Shown: positions 11,137-22,745, counted from the first letter of the stretch. The stretch is DNA of 64,000 nt from Tubulanus polymorphus (GCF_964204645.1 NC_134034.1:1360001-1424000), one strand, 5' to 3'. Numbers and translations: made by a program. Notes: a model not told the origin generated them from the letters alone.

Positions 11137-12181
11137 ATGCCGTGTTATCGGAAATGTACCGTGCCCTCTTACGAGATTCTTCTTGTGTTACTATCATTGA
11201 TTGTGGGATTTTTAGCGTCACCATTAGCAGGTAAGATAAATTTATCGATGAAATACCTCGTAAATACGAAAGTCTAATAAGTTATAAGACAAATACTCGC
11301 TAAACGAAGTTTTAAAATCGAGAATTTATTCGATCAAAAATCAAACAAAAAAGGCAGGACGCGTTTCGATCTCTTCTTATAGAGATCTTGTCATCATGAG
11401 TGTGGTTAATCTGTTACTGTAATAAGTAATTTTGATTTGCCAAATCTAATCTGGCACGAGCCAAATTTGGTCCGGGATAAAAGCGTCCGCGTGCCCATCA
11501 GTTTAAGCATATTCTCTCTAAGCGAAAGTATAGTCGTTGATTTCTTTTTCAGGCCAGACGTACCCGAGTGCTGGTATTTACGGGCGGAGAGACGGAGATT
11601 GCGCAGGTTACGATATTCGCCGAGTGAGGCAGGGTAGCTTTTCGGCATGCACGAGAACCTGTGACGCAATAGCGTCGTGCAAATCGATGTCGGTCGGCAA
11701 GAAAAGTCCTAACGACTGTTGGCTGAAACGCGCCACGTGCAAGAATCGAGGCAAAAAGCTCATCTTCAACACTTTCGAAAAACTGTACAAAAATTACGGT
11801 AAATATTTCTAATTGTATTGAGACGTGCTGCGTATTTACAAAAATGTCTTGTCGTCTGAGCTTAGTTGAAGAAAGTTCGTTCTAGGTGTCTCGCTAATTT
11901 GCATACATTTGCATATCGTTGCAGATGAAGGGAAAATTTTCCAATACAAAAACGACTCGAAAATGGCGGATTCGCGACGACCTTTGAAAACAGGCGTTAA
12001 ATTCATGTCAGCAGACGATGCGATAACCTGCATGTTGGCATGTAGCCAGGACTCGCAATGTTACATTTCAAATTTCAACTCAAAAACATTCGAATGTTAC
12101 ACTTTTAGTTTGACGGATTACTATAGGCTGTTCCCAGTCGCGGCGCCCGGGTGGATCTTACATACTGTCTATTTATGGTAA
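11137..12181 (+). CDS. Secreted tandem PAN/Apple-domain protein, copy 1
   Basis: Three exons join in phase: 11137-11230, 11553-11798 and 11925-12181 (597 nt, 198 aa, stop TAA). The first exon encodes a basic start and a hydrophobic signal peptide (EILLVLLSLIVGFLASPLAG). Exon 2 encodes a PAN/Apple-like module with paired cysteines (SFSACTRTCDAIASCKSMSV, then DCWLKRATC). Exon 3 encodes a second module (AITCMLACSQDSQCYISNF, then FECYTFSL). PAN/Apple modules bind protein or carbohydrate outside the cell, and in molluscs and annelids often occur in mucus, shell-matrix or immune proteins; the ligand is unknown. Acceptor and donor sites are clear (TTTTTCAG, TTGCAG; GTAAG, GTAAAT). The ATG at 11137 is chosen because only this frame gives a signal peptide and continues in phase. 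A close copy is at 15138-16268. Confidence 0.82.
11311..11401 (-). mobile_element. Short retroelement 3' tail in intron 1 of PAN gene copy 1
   Basis: On the minus strand it reads ATGATGACAAGATCTC, then GAGATCGAAACG, and ends in AATAAATTCTCGATTTT. The same ending follows the Penelope-like fragment at 28001-28290. It is absent from intron 1 of the second PAN gene, so it probably arrived after the duplication. Confidence 0.45.
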
Positions 12182-14038
12182 CATTCTGGTAACATATATA
12201 GGCCTAATGTATTTATACATATATTGGGTCTTTTTGTCAATAACGGCTTTTTGAAAACATCCGACAAAACCTTGACCCTTTTTGTCAGCTTTTAATGTTT
12301 AAATTTGCCGGTACTCGTACCTGAATATAACTCGTTTATGCGTTTCGTTTTCAAGTTCGCCGATATTGGTGTATGCAAATACACGTAACCGATAATATCG
12401 GGTTTAACTTCGTGTCAAGATGGTTGTGCGGGAGTTCGGACGAAGATGATTTTTGTCAAACGAATATGAATAGTTCAATCTTATTCGCGCAGAGTGGTGA
12501 CATTTCGCCTTTGAAAGAATATTTTTCCTAAATTATTAGAAAATGTCGATAGTAAGACCGTGGAGAAGTTTCCTGTCGTTGAATGGACGAATCACGGCGG
12601 TAGAATGCACGCTGTGCTAAGTTCGAAATAGGGATTGGGGCACAGTACGAAATCTATCGATGAAGTGAATATCAGGGTCAATACCTATTGCAAGAATATG
12701 ACGTATCTTTTTCCGTATTTCCAAAGGTTTTCACACACCAACTTAAATATTTATCTTCGCGAATGATATATAATCCGTGTGTACAGTTGTTACTTGAAAA
12801 TTTTCTTTGTCAAACTTTATTTACTTTAAGATATGATTTTAAATTGTAAGTACATGTACATCTGGACCTTTGTATGACCTGCTGTTGCGGTGATGAGTGT
12901 CAATAAATTTCCATTTTCCACAAACATCCAGAACCGAATGTCAAATTGTTACTAAGTTTCTCAACTTGCTAAAATCGTCACACGATAACGAACAGTATAC
13001 GACCGTTTTAAAACGGGTCCCAGTTTGACGAAAGGAGTGCAATTCACGCGTCGTTAGTATCAAATAACGTAGCGGTAATTGGAAAGCTACTTCGTAAAAC
13101 TCGAGTCTTCGAGTTAGATGACGATGACGATGATATCGATTTAAATTGGCTAGTCATATTTCGCATAATATTAGGGCACATAAAATGGAGTTGTGAAATC
13201 GAAGTGTATAACGTACGACAGACGCCACTCGACAGACGACACTCGACAGACGACACTCGAGCGCGCAGTGAATGTAAGAGTGTTGTATAACTGTGCAAAA
13301 TAACAAACATATGAATAAATTATAAATGAACTTGAACGCATAATTAAAATGGCGACAAATCTCTATGCGGGGGAAACATTGCCGAAATCACAGATCGAAC
13401 CAAACTATGATAATTTTGCAGTTTGAAATGACAAACCTGATTGAACTCAAAATGACATCTTAGAAATGAAGACGATATAAGAGATAGGAATTTGTTTTTC
13501 GTCGCAAATAAGAACAGACATGAAAAAGAGGAAAAAAGAAAAAACAATAGATGAAACGATGAAAAACTCAAGATTCCCAGAGACCAGATAACCAATCTTA
13601 CAACTTAAGACCAGTCTTATGATTTAAGACCACGACTCAGCTTCCTTCAGTAGTCTGTCAGAATTGTTGATTTTGCCCTGGTTTTAGGTAATGAATGAAC
13701 GTTGTGTTTTTTAGTTAGACTAATTTACTGAATTCCGTGAAAACAGCTAGAATTTTTCGTAGATAACAAGTTTGATGATTTGTAAAAGAACCGCCAGGTG
13801 TCCCTAGTAAATAGTCAGTCGTCCAGGTTCCAGTTTCTTTGCCACCTCGTAGATCCCAATCGAATCCATTTTCATGAATAAAATTAATTTTCACAATTCT
13901 GTTTTAGGGGCTCTTTTGACGATGGGTCTATGTGTATACGATAGTCACCAAGGACCGATAACTATAGTATAATTCAAACACCGGACAGATAACGACAGGC
14001 CCGGTCATATATAATAAAATGGCGGACGTTACGTAAGC
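12182..14038. other. 3' flank of PAN copy 1 and U1 upstream region
   Basis: AATAAA at 12902-12907 may end the PAN transcript. From about 13660 the sequence is shared with 18709 onward (for example AAAAGAACCGCCAGGTGTCC), marking the duplicated U1 upstream block. No other gene seen. Confidence 0.5.
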
Positions 14039-14202
14039 ATACTTACCTGGCACAGAGGTCCACCGTGATCTGGAAGGCGGTGCCTCTATGGCGAGGCCTG
14101 TCATTGCACAAAGACTGGTTGACCCATACGATCTCCCCAAATGTGGGAGACTCGGGTGTACAATTTCTGGTAGTGGGGGACTGCGTTCGCGCTATCCCCT
14201 CT
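14039..14202 (+). ncRNA. RNU1: U1 spliceosomal snRNA, copy 1
   Basis: About 164 nt, as in vertebrate U1. The 5' end ATACTTACCTG is the 5' splice-site recognition sequence. Stem-loop II carries the U1A-binding ATTGCAC (14103-14109). The Sm site is AATTTCTGG (14162-14170), and the last stem is GGGGGACTGCGTTCGCGC. Stem-loop I reads GATCTGGAAG where the usual U1-70K loop is GATCANGAAG, so one conserved base differs. The upstream block with CATATATAATAAAATGGCGG is shared with copy 2 and probably contains the snRNA promoter (PSE). It lies 1.9 kb downstream of PAN gene copy 1. Confidence 0.96.
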
Positions 14203-14289
14203 ATTTATGAACAAAATAAAAACAGTTTCCATTCGCTCATGTAGATAGATGATCGTTATTGATAATTCTGGTTCTATATTCAATGTAAC

Positions 14290-14580
14290 AATTTAACACT
14301 GCCCTCAGCTAATCAACCAATCTTACTACTTAAGATCAGCCTAAGCTCATTCTGGTTCTATAACCAATCTAACAACTTAAGACCGGTCTAAGCTCATTTC
14401 GGTTCTATAACCAATCTAACAACTTAAGATCAGTCTAAGCTCATTTCGGTTCTATAACCAATCTTACAACTTAAGACCAGTCTAAGCTCATTCTGGTTCT
14501 ATAACCAATCTAACAACTAAAGATAATTACGGTTCTTTAGCAAATCTAAAAACTTAAGACCAGTCTAGTGAACAAATCGA
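14290..14580. repeat. 44-bp tandem repeat 'AACTTAAGACCAGTCTAAGC'
   Basis: About six units with ACTTAAGACCAGTCTAAGC and TTCTATAACCAATCTAACA. The same array precedes exon 8 of the acyltransferase-like gene at 22505-22745, so both were copied together. Single units occur near 57050 and 59545. Confidence 0.85.
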
Positions 14581-14641
14581 TGTAGCTCAAGACACGACTG
14601 TGCGACTGGCTCCGGTGGTGGATCGATATTTCTCAACTTAC

Positions 14642-14740
14642 AAAGCTTCGTAGGTTTGTTCCATGAATCTGGATAACCGCATGTATTCCCCATACGGCGT
14701 GTCCAATGACAAACCAGTTGTACCGTTCATACCTATCACA
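14642..14740 (-). pseudogene. Isolated duplicate of acyltransferase-like exon 8
   Basis: Nearly identical to exon 8 of the gene at 17218-27722 (22809-22909), including its donor. It encodes GMNGTTGLSLDTPYGEYMRL. The copy breaks exactly at the exon's 5' end: the acceptor ATTACAG and first codon are replaced by unrelated AT-rich sequence. No other exon of the gene is nearby, so it is a relic. Confidence 0.88.
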
Positions 14741-15137
14741 TAATGAAATTAAAAAAAAACAAATTATAAAATTCGTCAACTTTCGATGGTTTGTTTTTGC
14801 GATAGTGGCGGTGTTGGCGATAGCACGTCTGCTCCGACACGAGTCGAGTACAAGCAGTTAGAGAATGACATACATTTCTTCGTCTGGTGTATATCGGTTT
14901 TTTGGTATATCGTTTCAAAATTTACGTTTTTCCCGAGGTTCATACGGCGTCGTTCGGATGTTTATATCGGACTCGTAAAGATCAACTCGATATTTCACGA
15001 CGATACAGCGGCTAGCGTTACGAGGCCCAGCGAATTCGATGACGATCCAACGCCCCTCGCGGGAATCTGCGACACTATTGAGCGATAATGAATATAGATA
15101 TTGATTATAACATTCATTAGCGATACCGCGTGGAGCG

Positions 15138-16268
15138 ATGCCGTGTTATCGGAAATGTACCTCGCCTTGTAACGAGATTCCTCTTGTGTTATTGTCATTG
15201 ATTGTCGGATTTTTAGCGTCACCACTAGCAGGTAAGATAAAGAATTGTTGAAATACCAAGCAGTCTAATAACGGGTTGGGACAATCAGGGACCAGAGACC
15301 GGTAGTTCAGTCAGTGCTTAGTTCTAAGCCATATATGACACCGGAACGATTTGGCCCGGGTCTAACTGGTTCCGGCCAAACCCGAGTCAAATTTGGTCGG
15401 AGCTGGAGAGCGCGTTCACACATGAATCATTTACTCGATGACGCGGTTTTTTGACACGGGCCTGGTCCGACGGTTTTGGATGGGCCAGATTTTGCCCGGG
15501 ACATGAACGGCTTCTGTCCCGGGACAGAAATGATCATGTGATCCACAGCTATTGGATTAGCATATTGAATATAATTGTTAGTAAACCAAAACATAGAATT
15601 GCATCAAGTCATCGAACTTTTTGTTTTTCTTCATTTCAGGCCAGACATACCCGAGTGCTGGTATATACGGGCGGAGAGACGGAGATTGCCGAGGTTACGA
15701 CATTCGCCGAGTGACGAGTGGCAGCTTTTCGACATGCACGAGAACCTGTGACGAAATAGCGTCGTGTAAATCGATATCGGTCGGCAAGAACAGCCGTTAC
15801 GACTGTTGGCTGAAACGCACCACGTGCGCGTCACGCGGAAAAATGACCAGTTACAACACTTTCGAAAAACTGTACAAAAATTACGGTAAATATCTCTAAT
15901 TGTATTGAGACGTGCTGCGTGTTTACAAAAATGTCTTGTCGTCTGAGCTTAGTTGAAGAAAGTTCGTTCTAGATGTCTCGCTAATTTGCATACATTTACA
16001 TATCGTTGCAGATGCGGGGAAAATTTTCCAATACAAAAACGACTCGAAAATGGCGGATTCGCGACGACCTTTGAAAACAGGCGTTAAATTCATGTCGGCA
16101 GACGATGCGATAACCTGCATGTTGGCATGTAGCCAGGACTCGCAATGTTACATTTCAAATTTCAACTCAAAAACATTCGAATGTTACACTTTCAGTTTGA
16201 CGGATTACTATAGGCTGTTCCCAGTCGCGGAGCCCGGTTGGATCTTACATACTGTCTATTTATGGTAA
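15138..16268 (+). CDS. Secreted tandem PAN/Apple-domain protein, copy 2
   Basis: Exons 15138-15231, 15640-15885 and 16012-16268 have exactly the same lengths and phases as copy 1 (94, 246 and 257 nt; 198 aa). The signal peptide (VLLSLIVGFLASPLAG) and cysteines are conserved: SFSTCTRTCDEIASCKSISV, DCWLKRTTC, CMLACSQDSQCYISNF. Exon 3 is almost identical between copies, whereas exon 2 has several replacements near its 3' end (CASRGKMTSYNTF against CKNRGKKLIFNTF). The pair is a tandem duplicate about 4 kb apart, each followed by a U1 gene. Role as for copy 1: extracellular, ligand unknown. Intron 1 lacks the retroelement tail seen in copy 1. Confidence 0.82.
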
Positions 16269-16884
16269 CGAATGTATTCGGACTTCGGGCGATGATTGCA
16301 ATTTTGAAAGCTACCGACAGAAACACGATCCGTTTAACTAAGGGTATTTCAGCTATTTCCAATTCGTTTAACCGTTGTTTTATTAGCGGTTGCTTTTCTA
16401 GCACATTACTCTCAGCTTCGTTCGTTTAAGCGTACGGCATCGATTTAACAATTTTCATTAATTATTCAAACCCGATTGACATTTAATTGTTATCATCGAT
16501 CACCATAAAAATTCACTTATTAAAAAAAAAAAAAATGTTTCATAAACATCTTTTATTATTTATGATCTTTTCTAATTGTCTGATTTACGATTTTGATACA
16601 CGCGACGTGTGAGTTGTGGTCGTGTAAGAGGTCCCGAAATTGAGAGATATTTATAATAATTGATTAGTTTAAAAACGCTATTCATCAATGTAAAAATGTG
16701 AACGCAAATTCAGCGTGGCGTAGAGCGAGTTTGTATCCGTCGGTTCGAATCCAGAAAATGAAAACGATGAAATACTTAATTGGCTTTAGAAATTCGCATT
16801 ATCTTTGTTTATTTAAAAAAAAGTCATCGGCGTTTAATTTCAACATAACATGATCGATCACACGAAGCCACACAAAATAATTTC

Positions 16885-17222
16885 CACGAGTGCAATCCTC
16901 TATTGTGGCAGTAGTTTATCTCCTATTGCACACTAGCGACACCTGGTGGATCCTGACTTACAACGAGTAGAATCCACTATTGTCGCAGTATTTGATATCC
17001 TACCGCACACTAGCGACACCTGGTGGATCTACACTTGTCACAAGTGGAATCCTCTATTGCCGCAGTATTTGATATCCTACCGCACACTAGCGACACCTGG
17101 TGGATCTACACTTGTCACAAGTGGAATCCTCTATTGCCGCAGTATTTGATATCCTACCGCACACTAGCGACACCTGGTGGATCTACACTTGTCACAAGTG
17201 GAATCCTCTCTGCCGCACTAGC
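16885..17222. repeat. Dispersed 'GCGACACCTGGTGGATC' ~70-bp minisatellite, copy 1
   Basis: About four and a half units with CACACTAGCGACACCTGGTG and CACAAGTGGAATCCTCTATT. Related arrays lie at 21100-21460, 29610-29930, 35650-35755, 49900-50640 and 56030-56510. The array edge overlaps the stop codon of the acyltransferase-like gene (17218-17220). Confidence 0.88.
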
Positions 17223-17620
17223 ACTGTCCATTGCCTTCGATGGCTCTTTTTGAACTAGATGAATGTTTTTCTAATAATTCGACCATGTCGGTCATGGCCG
17301 CGTGGAAAGCTCGGTTCAGATCGTTAGATTTAGCGCTGTACTGGGACAGGCGTTTGTACCCGCGGCAGTTACTGGTCACCGAATAGTCGCTGGTCATGTT
17401 ATCGATCCAATAGGCTACCTCATCCGACCCACCTCCACCTATCGTATTCGTCGAGTCCTGCGGTATCTGAAAAAAAAAACATCATCGTGTAAAGACTGGG
17501 GTGTGGATAGGGAGCTATGAATAAGCGTTGGTGATTCGTCGCGTCGCGTCCAATGACGCAGAATCTCAATCGGAAAAGCCGTTACTATTCATGAATTCTA
17601 GTAAAATGCAATCGGTAAAC

Positions 17621-17979
17621 TACGGAAGCCCCTAGGTGACATACGAGATAACTTTTTCACAATTTCGACTTATTAAGTCGAATTTCGACATAATAAGTCG
17701 AATTTCGACTAAATAAGTCGAATTTCGTGTTGATTAAGTCGAATTTCGAGTTAATTAAGTCGAATTTCGAGTTTTATATTCATGTCGAAATTCGACTTAT
17801 TAAGTGGAAATTCGACTTATTAAGTCGAATTTCGAGATAATAAGTCGAATTTCGTGTTAATTAAGTCGAATTTCGAGTTTTATTTTCATGTCGAATTTCG
17901 ACTTATTATGTCGAAATTCGACTTAATAAGTCGAAATTATGAAAAAAATTATCTCATATGTCACCTAGGGGCTTCCGTA
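17621..17979. mobile_element. Foldback MITE-like element with 6-bp target duplication
   Basis: Terminal inverted repeats start TACGGAAGCCCCTAGGTGAC and end with the complement, flanked by the direct repeat GTAAAC (17615-17620 and 17980-17985). The interior (about 17665-17935) is an array of TTAAGTCGAATTTCGA-type units, themselves palindromic. It is non-autonomous, lies in the last intron of acyltransferase-like gene A, and has no transposase. Confidence 0.88.
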
Positions 17980-18299
17980 GTAAACATCCCCAATATAAAA
18001 AACGCTAAAAATGCTACATGTTACGGGGCGGATTGACCGTCACGCGTATAACAACAACTGTAAGTACACTCAGCGTGACTCCGGTGTTGGATGACGAAGA
18101 ATTTATACCAGAAGTTAACCATAAATTCGGTCGTTGGTGCAAGCGAGCTACAGGACCTAACTGATCGCAATAATATAAACAGTAACAGCTGTCATTTAAG
18201 ATTATTGAATCCCCGAACTTTATTATTAATGATAATTAATAACGCATCGAGTTTTATTATTAAGTTCTATTTGTATAATTAGTATATATTTCTAGTAAC

Positions 18300-18500
18300 G
18301 GTACTTTTTGGTTTCTTGTATGGTTGCTAACGTTAAGCGGTCTTTATGGCTTTAGGCCTGCGTAAATTGTGTATACGTTTTCCTCTTCCATGCGAATAAA
18401 TATTGAATTGAATTGAATTCACGACTGATGGTTCTTTATTTTAACCGATGATTATTGTGTATTTCTACATTGAATTTATTGAATTGAATTGAATTTATTT
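18300..18500 (+). mobile_element. Probable LINE 3' end with TTGAA tail
   Basis: The sequence runs through TTCCTCTTCCATGCGAATAA into a repeated TTGAA tail at about 18400-18418, a form typical of non-LTR 3' ends. A second TTGAA run is at 18478-18498. No ORF2 fragment recognised. Confidence 0.4.
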
Positions 18501-19082
18501 TGCATTTCAAAATTACATTGTAAAATAGAAAAATTTACAGGGTTTCGTGTGAATTTTTTTTACAATGTAGCGCAATTTATTATGAAAATGCAGGAGACCC
18601 AGAGAAGTCAAAAACATCTCGATGTATTTTTGTAATATCTTGATAAAGCGATGGGAGTCAATTCAATTTCCATTTCCCAAAACTTCCTTCCTTTTAGAAG
18701 TGAATCGATTTTGCCCTGGTTTTAGGTATGAATGAACAACGCGTTTTTTAGTATGACTAATTTACTGAATTCCGTGAAAACCACTAGAAATTTTCACAGA
18801 TAACATTTTCGATTTGTAAAAGAACCGCCAGGTGTCCCTAGTAGTTAGTCAGTCGTTCAGGTCAAGTCAGGTTCAAATTTCTTTTACACTTCAATTAAAA
18901 TCTAATCAACGATTCTGACCGTTGAATGAAATTTGTTTTAACAATTTTGTTTATGAGGGTCTTATGGAGATAGGTCTATGTGTCTCGAGTCACTAAGGAG
19001 CGTTAACTACGATATAATTTAAACACCGGTCACATAACAACCGGGTCGGTCGTATATATAAAATGGCGGACGTTACGTAAGC

Positions 19083-19246
19083 ATACTTACCTGGCACAGA
19101 GGTCCACCGTGATCTGGAAGGCGGCGCCTCTATGGCGAGGCCTGTCATTGCACAAAGACTGGTTGACCCATACGATCTCCCCAAATGTGGGAGACTCGGG
19201 TGTACAATTTCTGGTAGTGGGGGACTGCGTTCGCGCTATCCCCTCT
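19083..19246 (+). ncRNA. RNU1: U1 spliceosomal snRNA, copy 2
   Basis: Same 164-nt gene as copy 1 with about one base change in stem I (GGCGGCGCC against GGCGGTGCC). ATACTTACCTG, ATTGCAC (19147-19153), the Sm site AATTTCTGG (19206-19214) and the terminal stem are intact. The upstream block with TATATATAAAATGGCGGACG matches copy 1, so both may be active. It lies antisense inside the last intron (17467-19911) of acyltransferase-like gene A. Confidence 0.96.
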
Positions 19247-19367
19247 ATTGTCAAAATAAAAACATTTTCCACTCGCTCAATATTCTGTAAATGATCAATA
19301 TTGTTAATTCTGGTTCTATTACAAATGTAAAAATTTCAGACCGCTCTCAGCCAATCAACCAATCTTA

Positions 19368-19410
19368 CAATTCGGGTGAACAATTATTGGTAGTGGGGGC
19401 TATCCCTTAT
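19368..19410 (+). pseudogene. U1 snRNA 3'-end fragment
   Basis: TTCGGGTGAACAATTATTGG followed by TAGTGGGGGCTATCCC matches the last ~50 nt of the neighbouring U1 genes but lacks the GACTGCGTTCGCG loop and has a damaged Sm site. A non-functional fragment 120 bases downstream of copy 2. Confidence 0.8.
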
Positions 19411-20149
19411 ATAAACAAAATAAACAATCATTCCGTCAAAAGTTTAGTGAAGAACAATGATTATAAGCATACAGTGACTGTATGGTACTGATCTGACGCT
19501 ACAGCCATTTCGTTATCGGCTTCGAATTCAGGAAGATTTATCCCCCTATTCTGACTGATCTGATTTCAAGTGACATGCGCCGTACTCGGGACGCGGACGA
19601 AACAATGGATTTCATTTTGAAATCAGATATCGAAGTACAGATATGATCGGATTATTGATCGAGTTTACAGAATATTTTGTCCGGGTCGAAATTTCGGTTC
19701 CGATTCGTCCGAACAATAACGAAGATTCGCTATTGAAAGCTCCGAAACCAGGAACGGTTCTACAGTTGCGAGTTAGAGAGTTAACTCTCCAGTTCAAATG
19801 AGTTAATCGTTCAAATTGAACTCTGTGTACATGGATCTCGAGTAGATTTTTGTTCCGATACGGCAATCTAGTTCCGAGGTCGATATTCGCTATATATTAT
19901 ATTTAACTTACGTTGCTCAGCGCAATTCCATTACAATAAAGCACTTTCTGAGTGAATTCATTTTCGAATTGGTCGCTCGATGTTTGCATCGCCCGCATCA
20001 TCAGCTCCAACGCGCAGATATGCATCAACGTACCGCCGTATTTCAAACTCTACATTGAGACAGAGAAACACACAATACAAAATCAAATACATTTTTAATT
20101 CTATGATACAATTCTTTCAGCGTGTATTATCATGAACCCAACTTCCGTA

Positions 20150-20480
20150 ACCATTTCCAATGATTTCTCCAATGACATCATCAAATTGTCTACTAGTGAT
20201 CTATAGACACTTCTAGAAAAGATGTCTGCCTTCATAAATCCCCCTATGACATCATCAAATTGTCTACTAGTGATTTGATCTATAGACACTTCTAGAAAAG
20301 ATGTCTGCCTCCATAAATCCCCCTATGACATCATCAAATTGTCTACTGGTGATTTGAACTAGACCCTTCCAAAAAGATGCCAGCCTCCATAAATCCCACT
20401 ATGACATCATCGAATCGTCTTCTCATAATTTGATCTACATAAACTGCTCGTAAAGATGGTCGCTCCCGTAATTCCCCCTA
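20150..20480. repeat. Dispersed 'CCCCTATGACATCATCAAATT' repeat, copy 3
   Basis: Four ~80-bp units with CCCCTATGACATCATC, TGTCTACTAGTGATTTGATC and ACTTCTAGAAAAGATGTCTG in an intron of acyltransferase-like gene A. Confidence 0.85.
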
Positions 20481-21099
20481 TGACGTTACTAGATCACTAT
20501 ACTCACCATTCGAAGCGTCGCTTGGTTTTTGTCGTTAGCCTTCTTGATCAAAGCGTATCTTTCGCCGTCCTGAAAAACATTGAATACATTCATTAAAAAC
20601 TAACTCCGGGATTCGAACCCGATCGCGTCGCAAATGACCGCACTAACCGTTATATTTGAATCGTCCATACTGTCGACCCAATCCTTAGTTTCCTGATGAC
20701 TGAAATTATGGTAGTGCATGTTGTCTAAGTTCATAGGTTTGGCGTATGTGTACATCGGCACCATTTCTCCAAACACCCTAGAAAATCGAAAGTTTTTAAA
20801 CGAATATATTAGCTTAGCTATTCTAAACAATTTTTCAATATTTTTTTCTTTCGATTCCAAGTGAATGAGGTCTTACCGTTTTGAAGCGAGGGATAAAGCC
20901 ATCGTGAAGAAAGCGTGAGGACTCATTCCCAGGTTTTTTACAAGTTTGCGACCTATATTCTGATTGGCTATTGGGGCATCGACGCATAAATGTTCTTCAA
21001 TCATTCTATTAACAGAAATGACATAAAGATGATATGAAACAATTCAATTAGATGTGTTATTGGTAGTGTAACTTCGGCAATATAGAATTAAAATTATGG

Positions 21100-21460
21100 C
21101 AAGTGAGGATCCACCAGGTGTCGCTAGTGTGCAGTAGGACATCGACTACTGCCCCTATAGAGGATTCAACTAGTGGCAAGTGAGGATCCACCAGGTGTCA
21201 CTAGTGTGCAGTAGGCCATCAACTACTGCGACAATAGAGGATTATACTTGTGGCAAGTGAGGATCCACCAGGTGTCGCTAGTGTGCAGTTGGACATCAAC
21301 TACTGCGACGATAGAGGATTCCACTTGTGGCAAGTGAGGATCCACCAGGTGTCACTAATGTGCAGTAGGCCATCAACTACTGTGGCAATAGAGGATTCCA
21401 CTTGTGGCAAGCAAGGATCCACCAGATGTTACTAGTGTGCAGTAGGGCATCAACTACTGT
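21100..21460. repeat. Dispersed ~70-bp 'GATCCACCAGGTGTCGC' minisatellite, copy 2
   Basis: Five to six units, reverse orientation relative to 16885-17222, in an intron of acyltransferase-like gene A. Confidence 0.88.
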
Positions 21461-22504
21461 TCTACAACAGACTATTAGTCGTGCCATCTGGCGGTGTGGT
21501 GTTGTCCCATTCATTTAAGATTTCAAACTTCAACAAAGAGTTACTCACTTATCAAAATATTCTTTGGTTTCGTTTATTTTTTGGCGCATGGAGTCGTCGA
21601 GGTTCCATTTAAGTTTTTCAACCTCAGCAACTCTAGCGTCTTCGGGCAGATATTTTATAGTTCCGTCTTTAACCAGTTTCCTGAAAAAAAAAGATGAAAT
21701 GTCAAATAAATGCAGAAAAGATGGCGGATTTACTAGAATAACCTATGACATAGTCAATGTTGGATTTTAGAACGCCAAGCACAGTGGATCCGGTTCCACA
21801 GTTCTAGACTCAGTTCCACAGTTTTGGACCCAGTTCAACTGTTGTGAGTTAGAGTTATCTCCATGTAATAACCATGTTCACTTTCACTTCAGTCGCATCT
21901 TAACTCAAAATTGTGGTCTGTATTGGATCTCCAGATATTGATAATGACATCATAGGGTGATTTAAGGAGTTATAGCCATTAGTCGGCCTGCCGAGGGTCC
22001 AAAAATGGAATATTACGGCATTTTTTGTTAATTGTTGGCAGCATACATCAATCGATCAGTTCCCATAATCTAAATACCGGAAATACCTGTTACCAATCTG
22101 GGCCAACCGTTTACAAAAGCGCCCTAATATTTTTTTCCTAAGTCATCTACCCCATTGGCAAGCCGACTAGTAAAAGTGGTGGCCATCTTATTTTTGGACG
22201 AGTCCATCGAAGTTGAATTCCGATGGAAGAGTCGATTTTTGAATGAATACTTACTGAAACATTACAGCGTCCTGTGACGCCAAATGATTATCATCATGAA
22301 CGAACCCTTCGTGTTCCCCACTACTAGCTCTGAAATATATCATCAATCATCATATTATTCGATTCATCGTCAGAAATTTGCAAAAATAAACAAACTTAGA
22401 AAAACAATCAACATTTGTCCAGCCATAATTGGCATTTGTTCTTGTATTGAAAAATTAAAGGCAAGGGTGAGTCAATATTTTACTTTAAACAATTTCGATT
22501 TTTC

Positions 22505-22745
22505 AACAACTTAAAGCCATTTTGGTTCTACAGCCAATCTAAAAACTTCAGACCAGTCTAAGCTCATTTTGGTTCTATAACCCATCTAACAACTTGAGAC
22601 CAGTCTAAGCTCATTTTAGTGCTATAACCAATCTAACAACTTAAGACCGGTCTAAGCTCATTTTGGTTCTATAACCAATCTAACAACTTGAGACCAGTCT
22701 AAGCTCATTTTGGTTCTAAAGCCAATCTAACAACTCAAGACCAGT
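22505..22745. repeat. 44-bp 'AACTTAAGACCAGTCTAAGC' array, second copy
   Basis: Five units immediately downstream (in transcript order) of acyltransferase-like exon 8. Parent of the 14290-14740 duplication. Confidence 0.85.
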
